Source of the DNA: Oscillospiraceae bacterium
GTDB lineage: Bacteria; Bacillota; Clostridia; Oscillospirales; Ruminococcaceae
NCBI GenBank assembly: GCA_017427265.1
Contig: JAFRTG010000046.1
Location: 115,533-179,532, forward strand
Reading direction: 5' to 3'
DNA: 64,000 nucleotides
Numbering within the stretch: position 1 is the first letter of the stretch; every line of letters begins with the position of its first letter. Below the pieces are notes generated by a model. That model saw only the letters and a program-made list of their open reading frames with translations, did not search any database and was not told the DNA's origin. Positions 1-8,339 of this stretch are shown piece by piece. The position numbers were made by a program, and so were the translations under genes.

Positions 1-185
1 GTGTTACCAGCATCACGGTTGAAGGCGAAGGCGAAGCGGATCTGGTTGCGGTTCTGGTGAACGACGATACCCTTGCAGAGGCTACGATCGGTACCTATCA
101 TGTGAATTATGCAGACGGAACGAGTGAACTGAAATCCGGCAGCATCGAAGAAGCATTCCGGCAGCTCAACAACGGAAACGAATAA
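1..185 (+). CDS. 3' end of an unidentified protein
   Basis: The reading frame is open from the window edge (first full codon at base 3) and stops at TAA 183-185, giving about 60 C-terminal residues. The visible peptide is mixed beta-like and acidic, ending in LNNGNE; no motif is recognised. A bidirectional hairpin terminator follows 37 bp later, consistent with a true gene end. The function cannot be inferred from this fragment. Confidence 0.55.
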   Translation, partial: VTSITVEGEGEADLVAVLVNDDTLAEATIGTYHVNYADGTSELKSGSIEEAFRQLNNGNE

Positions 186-221
186 TACAAAAGCGGGTAC
201 TCCACCGCACATACAGAAACC

Positions 222-256
222 AAAACCGCACACCCGTTCATTGGGTGTGCGGTTTT
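222..256. terminator. Bidirectional intrinsic terminator
   Basis: The arms AAAACCGCACACCC and GGGTGTGCGGTTTT are perfect complements around a 7-nt loop. There is an A run on the left and a T run on the right, so the hairpin can end both the plus-strand gene at 185 and the minus-strand gene ending at 268. Confidence 0.85.
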
Positions 257-267
257 CTGTATTGCGG

Positions 268-1935
268 TCAGTTTACGGTGTGGATTTTGAAACTCGTGAT
301 ATAGAACCGGTTGTCGTGCTCCGGATCGTCGCTTTCCTCGATCGGCAGGCACTGATAAATGCCGCGGTCATCTCCGTTTTCATCTGTTCCGTTGGCCAGC
401 AGCAGCCCCAGCCGTGCTTCCACAAGGAGGTCTTCCGGCATTGTATGATAATTCGCTTCGAGGCGCATGGAGAAACGGAATGTGCCGTCGGCGTCGCAGT
501 GCTGCGTGTTGACATCCGGATTCTCATTTGCCGTGATGTCGATGCCGTTTCCGTACACATCGTAGCCGTACATGTTGAGCACCAGACAGATATTGTCGCC
601 TTCCGCGGCACCGATCTGCTCGTTGAACTTTACGCTGTAATTGACACGCGGCGTGCCGTCATCGTCAAAGGTGACGCTGTCAACGGTTACTGTGCCGAAG
701 GAAAACGTCCGGCTGCGGTCTGCTGCATTCATGTCGCTCAGCGGTACATCGCCGTTCAGTCTGTCCTTGTCCTCTGCTGAGAATTCTACCTGAACTGTAG
801 TCGTTTCTGTCTCGTCGAATGTTGCTGACTCGTTGGATGCTGTGGTCATATAGGATTCGCTTTTGTGCGCAGGAACGGCAATTCTTGTCTCGCCGACCTG
901 AATGAAATCAACATCGGAGAGATCCATCGGATATTCAAATTCAATCCACTTGAAGTCTGCATTCCATCCGCTGTTGAATACCGGAACATCTGTGACTGTT
1001 TCCATGCTGACTGCATTGAACATGGTGACGGGCGTGAGCGCTTCCACAGTTTTGGAGAGCTCCATTCCGAACGGTGTGATGTAGCCGCCGACATTTTCGC
1101 CGGAATCCAGTGTCACAGCGAAGTACCCGCCTTTTTTAGCCTGATTGACAGAAAACGTCCGGAGATTATCGGTGTAACCGGTTTCATCATCCGTATGGAA
1201 GAAGGCAGCGTCAAACTCCGTAATCTGGTTTGCGGTCAGGACGTTTTCCGGCCGTGCGGTATAAATGCGCCACGTTGTCTGCGGATCGTTCGGATCTGTC
1301 AGTGTCGGACGCTCGGCGCTTATGACACAGTCGCCGCGCAGAACTTCGTTTGAAACTTCCGTGGCCTGATGCTGATCGGCAGAAGTTTCCAGCACAAACG
1401 AAAGATTGCTGTATTGGAAATCTTCTGTTTTGCCGGTGACGGAGGTCAGGAAATATGTGATGAGTCCGTCAGACACAGCAGCGTGCAGATGGGCGGTGCA
1501 GTCATCAAACTCCCATGTTTCGTTCAGATCGGTTCCGACCACATCGGAATAATCGTAGGGCTGCGGCTCGCCGGTTTTCCACTCAAAATACTGCCGGAAC
1601 AGTGCCGCATAGCCGGTTGCCGGTTCTGTTTCGCTTTCGGCCGGCTCGGTCGTAACAGCCGGTGCAGATTCCTCAACGACAGACAGCTCTGATTCAGCGC
1701 TGCCGGGCATTATATCTTTCCGGTTCTTCATTGAGACGATGCCGTAGATCAGTGCACCGTTCAGTGCCAGAACTGCTGCTGCAACGGCAACGCCTGTAAA
1801 TCTGCGGATGATCGGCTTCTTTTCTGTATCCATTCTGTTTTCAATTCTCTCGGTTGTCATATCCAAGACCTCCTGCCTGCAGTGATCTGCAATTTCCACG
1901 CGATCTGCGGCATGACGGTAATCCTGCATATTCAT
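268..1935 (-). CDS. Membrane-anchored partner (anti-sigma-like) of the adjacent ECF sigma factor
   Basis: This 555-residue protein has a short cytoplasmic N-terminus (about 1-45), one transmembrane helix (about 46-68, rich in A, V and L) and a long extracellular part with a Thr/Glu-rich linker followed by beta-rich sequence. Its start codon overlaps the sigma-factor stop by 4 bp (ATGA, 1932-1935), so the two are translationally coupled. ECF sigma factors are normally paired with such single-pass anti-sigma proteins, and the topology fits. I do not see a recognisable ZAS zinc motif (HxxxCxxC), so the assignment rests on context and topology. The extracellular part probably senses an envelope signal, which is inference. 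Confidence 0.65.
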   Translation of the reverse strand: MNMQDYRHAADRVEIADHCRQEVLDMTTERIENRMDTEKKPIIRRFTGVAVAAAVLALNGALIYGIVSMKNRKDIMPGSAESELSVVEESAPAVTTEPAESETEPATGYAALFRQYFEWKTGEPQPYDYSDVVGTDLNETWEFDDCTAHLHAAVSDGLITYFLTSVTGKTEDFQYSNLSFVLETSADQHQATEVSNEVLRGDCVISAERPTLTDPNDPQTTWRIYTARPENVLTANQITEFDAAFFHTDDETGYTDNLRTFSVNQAKKGGYFAVTLDSGENVGGYITPFGMELSKTVEALTPVTMFNAVSMETVTDVPVFNSGWNADFKWIEFEYPMDLSDVDFIQVGETRIAVPAHKSESYMTTASNESATFDETETTTVQVEFSAEDKDRLNGDVPLSDMNAADRSRTFSFGTVTVDSVTFDDDGTPRVNYSVKFNEQIGAAEGDNICLVLNMYGYDVYGNGIDITANENPDVNTQHCDADGTFRFSMRLEANYHTMPEDLLVEARLGLLLANGTDENGDDRGIYQCLPIEESDDPEHDNRFYITSFKIHTVN

Positions 1936-2405
1936 AGCTCCAACTCCTCCCCAAGCGTTTTTTTCAGCATTTTGCGGGCACGGTAAAGCTGTGTCTGCAC
2001 GGCTGATTCACTGGTATCGGTAATCGTTCCGATTTCCCGCACGGAATACCCCTCATAATAATACAAATGGATGACAATGCGGTACTTTGCGGGGAGTGCA
2101 TTCACGGCATCCCAGACTGCGTGCTCATCCTGTGTGACACAGACATGTGCGGCATCATCCAGCGGGACGGTGAATCTCCGGCGAAATGATTTCAGCAGAT
2201 TTTTACACTTATTGATTGTTACGCGCAGCAGCCATGCCTTTTCCAGTTCCGCATTCGGGAAAGGATCCTCGTGCCGGAAGCGCGCGAGGAATACATCATG
2301 CGTGATGTCCTCGGCGTCCTGCACATTGCGGCAATAGGACAGCGCTGTGCGGTATACGGTGTTTTTCATGCGGTCATAGATCGCTGCCATTTCTTTTTGT
2401 TCCAT
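1932..2405 (-). CDS. ECF-type RNA polymerase sigma factor
   Basis: This 157-residue protein has the size and layout of an ECF sigma factor. Region 2 lies near the N-terminus, with an AEDITHDVFL segment matching the conserved D-x-x-Q/H-D-V-F pattern. Region 4 near the C-terminus has a YYYEGYSVREIGTIT helix-turn-helix and ends in a typical TQLYRARKML stretch. It would direct RNA polymerase to a small regulon, probably under control of the membrane protein encoded immediately downstream. The ATG at 2405 follows an AAGGAG site. The upstream DNA is a repeat-containing spacer. Confidence 0.93.
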   Translation of the reverse strand: MEQKEMAAIYDRMKNTVYRTALSYCRNVQDAEDITHDVFLARFRHEDPFPNAELEKAWLLRVTINKCKNLLKSFRRRFTVPLDDAAHVCVTQDEHAVWDAVNALPAKYRIVIHLYYYEGYSVREIGTITDTSESAVQTQLYRARKMLKKTLGEELEL

Positions 2406-2516
2406 GGAACGCGCTCCTTAAATAAAAGCGTTTTTGAAGTCCTTCGATAATAAAACAACTGAACCCGGCAAAATATCACACGCTTTTCAAAAAAATTTTT
2501 CAGGTGCGGCACTGCC

Positions 2517-2645
2517 CGCCGCAAGCGTTTGTGGAATGCTTTAGCATAGGGAGAAGTTACGTCTGAGAAGCCGCGAACAGCGGCGTGAACTTGTCTCATT
2601 GGGAGAGCTTTGCTGCCGCCCTCCGAAGGGAATTGGAAGCGGGCA
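2517..2645. repeat. Interspersed repeat, copy A
   Basis: The core at 2545-2632 recurs almost identically at 2714-2801, and the whole unit recurs in diverged form at 52819-52960. It contains the small inverted repeats CCGC-GAACA-GCGG and GCGGGCA-ctg-CCCGC, so it can fold. No open frame in it looks coding. It sits between the sigma-factor gene and the next gene. Confidence 0.75.
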
Positions 2646-2658
2646 CTGCCCGCTCTTT

Positions 2659-2709
2659 GAGGTGACCCCTCAGTCTGCTTCGCAGACAGATCCCCTTTCA
2701 GGGGAGGCC
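2659..2709. repeat. Short palindromic repeat between copies A and B
   Basis: The segment holds the inverted repeats GTCTGCTTCGCAGAC and CCCCTTTCAGGGG flanked by G/C-rich arms. Sequences of this appearance are common interspersed palindromes in Ruminococcus and Faecalibacterium relatives, though I have not verified that for this sequence. It is inserted between the two direct repeats. Confidence 0.5.
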
Positions 2710-2713
2710 GATA

Positions 2714-2830
2714 CATGGGGAGAAGTTACGTCTGAGAAGCCGCGAACAGCGGCGTGAACTTGTCTCATTGGGGGAGCTCCGCTGCCGCCCTCCGAAGGGA
2801 AATGCCAGCGGGGGCTCCCCGCCCTTGACT
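2714..2830. repeat. Interspersed repeat, copy B, running into a promoter -35
   Basis: Positions 2714-2801 repeat 2545-2632 with only a few differences. The right end of the unit runs into TTGACT (2825-2830), the -35 of the promoter for the next gene, so the repeat may supply part of that promoter. Confidence 0.7.
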
Positions 2831-2853
2831 TTGGAGGCGGGTTATGTTATAAT
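2825..2853 (+). promoter_or_regulatory. Promoter of the zinc-ribbon gene at 2907
   Basis: TTGACT (2825-2830), 17-bp spacer, TATAAT (2848-2853). The start codon lies about 50 bp downstream behind an AAGGA site. Confidence 0.75.
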
Positions 2854-2906
2854 TATAGCACAAAACAAACCGTGTGTAAATAACCCGGAGAAATAAGGAA
2901 ACTGCT

Positions 2907-3752
2907 ATGAAATACTGCCCGCACTGTGGTCTCCCCGTCCATAATAAACGCGCCGGAATCTGCGAGGAATGCGGCAAACCGCTCTCCGGAAGCGCCCGCA
3001 GAAAAGAACAGCGCACAGCAGAATCGAAACCGCATGAGCCGCGGGATTTTGCAAGAGATATGCTCTCGAACTTTGAATCTGCTCACAATCGTCAGAAAAA
3101 AATGATGCGCAGATTCAAGGTCATTGCTGCTCTGATTACACTCGCGGCATGTCTGCTCATTGCCTATGCTGTTGTCAACATGACTTCGCATGTAAAGAAC
3201 AGAAGAACAATCAGAGAACATGCCACAGAATATTCTGTGCCGGAATTTTCAATCCCGGAGTTTTCCAGACCGGAGATCTCTGTTCCGGAATTCTCATGGC
3301 CGGATTCTGCGTTTCCTGCGCAGGATGCCCCCGTCATCCCCTCGCCCGGCGAACTCGACGGCGAAAGCCCTGTCAATCCGGACGGGACTTCCGGCGATAC
3401 ATCCGATGAAGCAGATGCGCTGCCCTATTCCGTCACGCTGACCGGACATGAGATGACAACCAATCTCTTCGGTGAGAATGTGCTTGTGCTCGATCTGGAA
3501 TTCACCAACAACAGCAGTACTGCTGCATCCTTTTTCCAGACACTCACCGCAAAGGTCACGCAGAACGGTTCGCAGTGTATGCAGACCGCGGCCACCGTTG
3601 ACCCGGCACTGACCGGCGTCAATACGGTTGAGCCCGGTGCTTCCTGCAAGGTGCAGCTGGCGTTCATTGCAGCCCCCGATACTGAAACGCAGATCACCGT
3701 CTCAACATGGCGCGGACAGCAGACCGTCATGGAAGAGAGCTTTACATCCTGA
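2907..3752 (+). CDS. Zinc-ribbon membrane protein with DUF5067-like C-terminal domain
   Basis: This 281-residue protein opens with a CPHCG...CEECG zinc ribbon, continues with a basic cytoplasmic stretch and has one transmembrane helix near residues 72-92. A short degenerate proline repeat (PEFS/PEIS units, about 111-131) and an extracellular beta-sandwich-like domain follow. The C-terminal domain resembles the DUF5067/FxLYD group of Gram-positive surface proteins of unknown function (LDLEFTNNS...). An intrinsic terminator follows directly. A second zinc-ribbon surface protein in this window (10084) has a comparable plan. Surface localisation is inferred. Confidence 0.75.
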   Translation: MKYCPHCGLPVHNKRAGICEECGKPLSGSARRKEQRTAESKPHEPRDFARDMLSNFESAHNRQKKMMRRFKVIAALITLAACLLIAYAVVNMTSHVKNRRTIREHATEYSVPEFSIPEFSRPEISVPEFSWPDSAFPAQDAPVIPSPGELDGESPVNPDGTSGDTSDEADALPYSVTLTGHEMTTNLFGENVLVLDLEFTNNSSTAASFFQTLTAKVTQNGSQCMQTAATVDPALTGVNTVEPGASCKVQLAFIAAPDTETQITVSTWRGQQTVMEESFTS

Positions 3753-3756
3753 ACCG

Positions 3757-3795
3757 AAAACACCCTTTCCGCATTTGCAGAAAGGGTGTATTTTT
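3757..3795. terminator. Bidirectional intrinsic terminator between convergent genes
   Basis: ACACCCTTTC (3760-3769) pairs with GAAAGGGTGT (3780-3789), followed by ATTTTT and preceded by an A run. It serves the plus gene ending at 3752 and the minus gene ending at 3794. Confidence 0.88.
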
Positions 3796-4180
3796 ATAGG
3801 CTTCGTTTTTTGTGCAGCTTTTCCCTGAACGCCTGATACTGCTGCTTTGTTTTGATCCGTAGCGCCCTCCGCTTCCGGTCGATCATCGCAAGCGTCCGCG
3901 TATCTGACGGAAACAGTCTGCGCAGTATGAAAATCGCAAGCGGCAGCGTCAGCAGCTTTTCCGGCGTGCCCGGCAGCCAGAGCAGTCCGGCCCAGACCGT
4001 TCCTGCCTTCCAGAGCCATCCGATTCCAAGATATCCGCCGATGCCGATTGCACAGTATGCCCAGCCGTTTGTGATGAACCACGCAATTCCGACCGAAATC
4101 AGCAGGTGCGGATTTGTCAGCGCCCGTACCCACGGCCGCAGTTTTTCCCTGCATCCGGCCTTTGTGATTTTGAATTTCAT
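3794..4180 (-). CDS. Small membrane protein of unknown function
   Basis: This 128-residue protein has two or three hydrophobic segments (about 26-50, 55-70 and 77-88) and a very basic C-terminal tail. The ATG at 4180 follows GAAGAAGGA. I do not recognise a family. Upstream lies a minus-strand promoter (4344-4372) followed by an early terminator (4223-4250), so expression may depend on readthrough or on another promoter. Confidence 0.6.
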   Translation of the reverse strand: MKFKITKAGCREKLRPWVRALTNPHLLISVGIAWFITNGWAYCAIGIGGYLGIGWLWKAGTVWAGLLWLPGTPEKLLTLPLAIFILRRLFPSDTRTLAMIDRKRRALRIKTKQQYQAFREKLHKKRSL

Positions 4181-4222
4181 ATCTGTCCTTCTTCCCCCGC
4201 ACTGCCGTCATCTGCAGCAATG

Positions 4223-4250
4223 AAAAAAAGCAGAGCAACTGCTCTGCTTT
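4223..4250 (-). terminator. Early intrinsic terminator upstream of the 3794-4180 gene
   Basis: Read on the minus strand, AAAGCAGAGC and GCTCTGCTTT pair around a 4-nt loop and are followed by a run of seven T. It lies about 90 nt downstream of a consensus minus-strand promoter and 43 bp before the next start codon, a geometry expected for attenuation or for a short untranslated RNA. Confidence 0.75.
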
Positions 4251-4310
4251 ATAAATAAAATGAGGTCAAATCAAAATGTGTAGAACAAAAGAAAGGAGAC
4301 AACAAAACGA

Positions 4311-4372
4311 GTGAAAATAACATTACATTATTTCACCGCCTTTATTATACACGAAAAGCAGGAAAACGTCAA
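4311..4372 (-). promoter_or_regulatory. Strong minus-strand promoter with adjacent palindrome
   Basis: On the minus strand TTGACG (4372-4367), 17-bp spacer, TATAAT (4349-4344). Immediately downstream, at the expected transcription start, lies a near-perfect palindrome (4311-4336, GTGAAAATAA against TTATTTCAC). It could be an operator or a 5' hairpin of the short transcript. Confidence 0.7.
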
Positions 4373-4525
4373 CCTTTTTTTCTCTTTTTCGCTGTTTTCA
4401 GACGGATTTTCGTGAATATATCCAAATTCAGGACGCGAATTTGCACATATTTGACAGCGGAAACAAGTACAGTATCCGCTCTTTCGGCGGGATTCGTGAA
4501 AAATCATCGAAAATCCGGGAAGGGC

Positions 4526-4608
4526 TTTACTTTTTCACGTATTTGTGATATAATAGATAAGCGAAATTCTGTCCCGGAGCGAATGCGCTTCTGCGGCATT
4601 CCGGGCAG
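4526..4608 (+). promoter_or_regulatory. Promoter and structured 5' UTR of the pyruvate:ferredoxin oxidoreductase gene
   Basis: TTTACT (4526-4531), 17-bp spacer, extended -10 TGATATAAT (TATAAT at 4549-4554). The leader contains a bulged hairpin at 4569-4608 (CTG-CCCGG-AATGC against GCATT-CCGGG-CAG). The rest of the 4251-4651 intergenic region is AT-rich and shows no gene. Confidence 0.75.
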
Positions 4609-4651
4609 ATTCCCAGCTCAATACTATACTATATAATGGAGGTACATTCTT

Positions 4652-7600
4652 ATGGCAATCGTTCGTAAGAAGAAGACGATGGACGGCAACAATGCTGCGG
4701 CATGGGTCTCCTACGCCTTCACGGAAGTCGCCGGTATCTACCCGATCACGCCTTCCAGCCCGATGGCCGACTACGTTGACCAGTGGTCTGCACAGGGCAT
4801 GAAAAACATCTTCGGTACGACCGTTAAGGTTGAGGAGATGCAGTCTGAGGCGGGTGCTGCAGGTACGGTTCACGGCTCCCTGAATGCAGGTGCACTGACT
4901 ACCACCTACACCGCTTCGCAGGGTCTGCTTCTCATGATCCCGAATATGTATAAAATTGCCGGTGAGCTGCTCCCGTGCGTGTTCCATGTTTCCGCACGCT
5001 GCGTCGCTTCCCATGCACTGAACATCTTCGGTGACCACTCCGACGTCTATGCATGTCGTCAGACCGGTTTCGCAATGCTCGCTGAAACCAACCCGCAGGA
5101 GGTCATGGATCTCGCTGCTGTTGCACATCTGGCTTCCATCAAGAGCCGTGTGCCGTTTATCAACTTCTTTGACGGCTTCCGTACCTCTCACGAGATCCAG
5201 AAGATCTCCATCTGGGATTATGAGGATCTCAAGGAAATGTGCGATATGGACGCTGTGCAGGCTTTCCGTCAGCGTGCTCTGAATCCGGAAGCTCCGGTTA
5301 TGCGCGGTTCGCACGAAAACGGCGATATCTTCTTCCAGCACCGTGAAGCATGCAACTCCTACTACAATGCTGTTCCGGCAATCGTTGAGGAGTACATGGA
5401 CAAGGTCAACGCAAAGCTCGGCACCGATTACAAGCTGTTCAACTACTACGGCGCTGCTGATGCAGACCGCGTCATCGTTGCAATGGGCTCCATCTGCGAC
5501 GTTGCTGAGGAAGTCATCGACTACCTGAACAAGAAGGGCGAGAAGGTCGGTATTGTCAAGGTTCGCCTGTTCCGTCCGTTCTCCGCTGAAAAGCTCGTTG
5601 AGGCAATTCCTGCTTCTGCAAAGACCATCGCTGTCCTTGACAGAACCAAGGAGCCGGGCTCTCTCGGTGAGCCGCTCTACCTCGACGTTGTTGCTGCTCT
5701 CAATGTGACCGGCAGAACCGGTATCAAGGTGATCGGCGGCCGCTACGGCCTCGGCTCCAAGGATACCCCGCCTGCATCCGTCTTTGCTGTCTATGCAGAG
5801 CTTGCGAAGGCAGAGCCGAAGCAGCAGTTCACCATCGGTATCGTGGACGATGTCACCAACCTCTCCCTCGCAGAAGAGGAAGCTCCGAACACCGCAGCTG
5901 AGGGCACCATCGAGTGCAAGTTCTGGGGTCTCGGCGGCGACGGTACCGTTGGCGCAAACAAGGACTCCATCAAGATCATCGGCGACCACACCGATAAATA
6001 CGTGCAGGCATACTTCCAGTATGACTCCAAGAAGACCGGCGGTATCACCATTTCGCACCTGCGCTTTGGTGACAAGCCGATCAAGAGCCCGTACTACATC
6101 AACAAGGCAGACTTCGTTGCATGTCACAACCCGTCTTATATCCTCAAGGGCTACAAGATGGTCAACGACGTCAAGCCGGGCGGTGTGTTCCTCATCAACT
6201 GCCAGTGGAAGCCGGAGGAGCTCGATCAGCACCTCACCGCTGACACCAAGCAGTACATCGCAAAGAACAACATCCAGCTCTATCTGGTGAACGCAATCGA
6301 CCTCGCACAGGAGATCGGTCTGGGCAAGCGTACCAACACCATTCTCCAGTCTGCATTCTTCTCCCTCTCCAAGGTTCTGCCGGAGGCTGAGGCAATCGGC
6401 TACATGAAGGAGAAGGCTCAGAAGTTCATGAAGAAGGGCATCGAGATCGTTCAGATGAACGAGAAGGCGATCGACGCAGGCGCAAATGCTTACGTCAAGG
6501 TCGATGTTCCGGCTGAGTGGGCAAACGCTGTTGATAACGGCGCTGCTGCAAAGCTCGAAGGCCCGGACAAGCTCGTCAAGATGGTTGACGGCATCATGAA
6601 CCCGGTCGGCAAGATGCTCGGCGATACGCTGCCGGTTTCTGCATTCGCAGATCACGTTGACGGTACGTTCGAGCAGGGCGCTGCTGCATACGAGAAGCGC
6701 GGCGTTGCTGTTATGGTTCCGGAGTGGAACCCGGAGACCTGTGCAAAGTGTAACCGCTGCGCATTCGTCTGCCCGCACGCAACCATCCGTCCGTTCGCTC
6801 TGACCGACGCTGAGGCTGCTGCTGCTCCGTCCAACATCAAGCTCGCTCCGAAGCCGATTGTCAAGACCGAGTACAAGTACACCCTCGCTGTTTCTGCTAT
6901 GGACTGCATGGGCTGCGGCGTCTGCATCGGCGTCTGCCCGACCAAGTCCCTCAAGATGGTTTCCAGAGAGTCTCAGGAACCGCAGCAGGCAGTGTTCGAT
7001 TACTGTGTTGCAAAGGTCGAAGAGAAGGCAGACGTTGCAACCGACGCAACTGTCATCTCCAGCCAGTACAAGAAGCCGCTGCTTGAGTTCTCCGGCTCCT
7101 GCGCAGGCTGCGCTGAGACCTCCTATGCACGTCTCATCACCCAGCTGTTCGGCTCCAGAATGTACGTTTCCAACGCAACCGGTTGTTCCTCCATCTGGGG
7201 CGGCCCGGCTGCAACCTCTCCGTACACCACCGATGCCAACGGCCACGGCCCGGCATGGGCAAACTCCCTGTTCGAGGACAATGCTGAGCACGGTCTCGGT
7301 ATGTATCTCGGCCAGAAGGCAATCCGTGAGCGTCTGATCGACGAGATCAAGGAAGTCGCTGCAAACGAGAAGGCTTCCAACGAGCTCAAGACTGCTGCTC
7401 AGGCTTACCTCGATACCGTCAACGACGGCGCAAAGAACACCGAGGCAACTGCTGCTCTCGTTGCTGAGCTCGAAAAGTGCGCTGACAAGTGCGAGCTGAG
7501 CGCTGATATCGTTGCAAACAAGAACTACCTCTCCAAGAAGTCCGTCTGGATCTTCGGCGGCGACGGCTGGGCATATGACATCGGCTTCGGCGGTCTGGAT

Positions 7601-8185
7601 CACGTTCTGGCAACCGGCGAGGATGTCAACATCATGGTCTTTGATACCGAGGTTTACTCCAACACCGGCGGTCAGGCTTCCAAGTCCTCTAACATCGGTC
7701 AGGTCGCACAGTTCGCTGCTGCAGGTAAGGCCATCGCTAAGAAGCGCCTTGCTGATATTGCAATGAGCTACGGCTACATCTATGTTGCACAGATCGCAAT
7801 GGGTGCTGACATGAACCAGACCCTCAAGGCCATCAAGGAAGCTGAGAGCTATCCGGGCCCGTCCCTCATCATCGGCTATGCACCGTGCGAAATGCACAGC
7901 ATCAAGGGCGGTATGACCAACTGCCAGGCTGAGATGGAAAAGGCTGTCAAGTGCGGCTACTGGAACAACTTCCGTTATGATCCGAGACTTGCTGCTGAGG
8001 GCAAGAACCCGTTCCAGCTGGATTCCAAGGCTCCGACCGAGTCTTATCAGGACTTCATCATGGGCGAGGCTCGTTACAGCGCTCTGACCCGTTCCTTCCC
8101 GGAGCGTGCAAAGGAGCTGTTCGAGAAGGCAGAAAAGACTGCTGAGGATCGTTACGCATACCTCACCAAGCTCGCTGACAAATAA
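4652..8185 (+). CDS. nifJ: Pyruvate:ferredoxin (flavodoxin) oxidoreductase
   Basis: This 1177-residue single-chain enzyme has the usual length for homodimeric PFOR. It oxidises pyruvate with CoA to acetyl-CoA and CO2, reducing ferredoxin, and is the central entry to fermentative energy metabolism in anaerobes. Visible parts in order are the N-terminal pyrimidine-binding domain (EVAGIYPITPSSPMAD), the CoA-binding and gamma domains, and a two-cluster ferredoxin domain (CAKCNRCAFVCP near 697, CMGCGVCIGVCP near 755). Next come further cluster cysteines (CAGCAETSY near 814) and the TPP-binding domain with GGDGWAYDIGFGG and a downstream EVYSNTGGQASKSS segment. The start follows GGAGG. Codon use is strongly biased, as expected for a highly expressed gene. 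It has its own promoter and terminator. Confidence 0.98.
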   Translation: MAIVRKKKTMDGNNAAAWVSYAFTEVAGIYPITPSSPMADYVDQWSAQGMKNIFGTTVKVEEMQSEAGAAGTVHGSLNAGALTTTYTASQGLLLMIPNMYKIAGELLPCVFHVSARCVASHALNIFGDHSDVYACRQTGFAMLAETNPQEVMDLAAVAHLASIKSRVPFINFFDGFRTSHEIQKISIWDYEDLKEMCDMDAVQAFRQRALNPEAPVMRGSHENGDIFFQHREACNSYYNAVPAIVEEYMDKVNAKLGTDYKLFNYYGAADADRVIVAMGSICDVAEEVIDYLNKKGEKVGIVKVRLFRPFSAEKLVEAIPASAKTIAVLDRTKEPGSLGEPLYLDVVAALNVTGRTGIKVIGGRYGLGSKDTPPASVFAVYAELAKAEPKQQFTIGIVDDVTNLSLAEEEAPNTAAEGTIECKFWGLGGDGTVGANKDSIKIIGDHTDKYVQAYFQYDSKKTGGITISHLRFGDKPIKSPYYINKADFVACHNPSYILKGYKMVNDVKPGGVFLINCQWKPEELDQHLTADTKQYIAKNNIQLYLVNAIDLAQEIGLGKRTNTILQSAFFSLSKVLPEAEAIGYMKEKAQKFMKKGIEIVQMNEKAIDAGANAYVKVDVPAEWANAVDNGAAAKLEGPDKLVKMVDGIMNPVGKMLGDTLPVSAFADHVDGTFEQGAAAYEKRGVAVMVPEWNPETCAKCNRCAFVCPHATIRPFALTDAEAAAAPSNIKLAPKPIVKTEYKYTLAVSAMDCMGCGVCIGVCPTKSLKMVSRESQEPQQAVFDYCVAKVEEKADVATDATVISSQYKKPLLEFSGSCAGCAETSYARLITQLFGSRMYVSNATGCSSIWGGPAATSPYTTDANGHGPAWANSLFEDNAEHGLGMYLGQKAIRERLIDEIKEVAANEKASNELKTAAQAYLDTVNDGAKNTEATAALVAELEKCADKCELSADIVANKNYLSKKSVWIFGGDGWAYDIGFGGLDHVLATGEDVNIMVFDTEVYSNTGGQASKSSNIGQVAQFAAAGKAIAKKRLADIAMSYGYIYVAQIAMGADMNQTLKAIKEAESYPGPSLIIGYAPCEMHSIKGGMTNCQAEMEKAVKCGYWNNFRYDPRLAAEGKNPFQLDSKAPTESYQDFIMGEARYSALTRSFPERAKELFEKAEKTAEDRYAYLTKLADK

Positions 8186-8206
8186 TTTCATTCTGAAATG
8201 ACAATC

Positions 8207-8242
8207 GCCCGCACGGTTCTGATGCCGTGCGGGCTTTGTTTT
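8207..8242 (+). terminator. Intrinsic terminator of the PFOR gene
   Basis: GCCCGCACGG (8207-8216) pairs with CCGTGCGGGC (8225-8234), followed by TTTGTTTTG. Confidence 0.9.
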
Positions 8243-8276
8243 GCTGCTGTTCGGCAGCGTGCAGAACTGATACAAA

Positions 8277-8315
8277 AAACCGGCAGTCTTGAGAATTACT
8301 CAAGCCTACCGGTTT
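8277..8315 (-). terminator. Terminator of the VanY-like gene
   Basis: Imperfect hairpin AAACCGG...CTTGAG against CTCAAG...ACCGGTTT. On the minus strand it ends in CCGGTTTTTTG and lies just after the stop at 8340. Confidence 0.75.
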
Positions 8316-8339
8316 CTATTTCCTGCAGATTTGTGCGAC

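Noticed and set aside
4311-4415. A GTG frame of 34 codons behind AAAGGAGA on the plus strand
   Set aside because: The ribosome-like site is attractive, but the spacing is long, the peptide is unremarkable, and the segment is better explained as the palindrome and promoter of a minus-strand transcript.
4535-8275. A 1246-codon open frame on the minus strand opposite the PFOR gene
   Set aside because: It is antisense to a certain gene with very strong codon bias, which suppresses stops on the opposite strand. The peptide has no recognisable domain and no ribosome site or promoter at its start.
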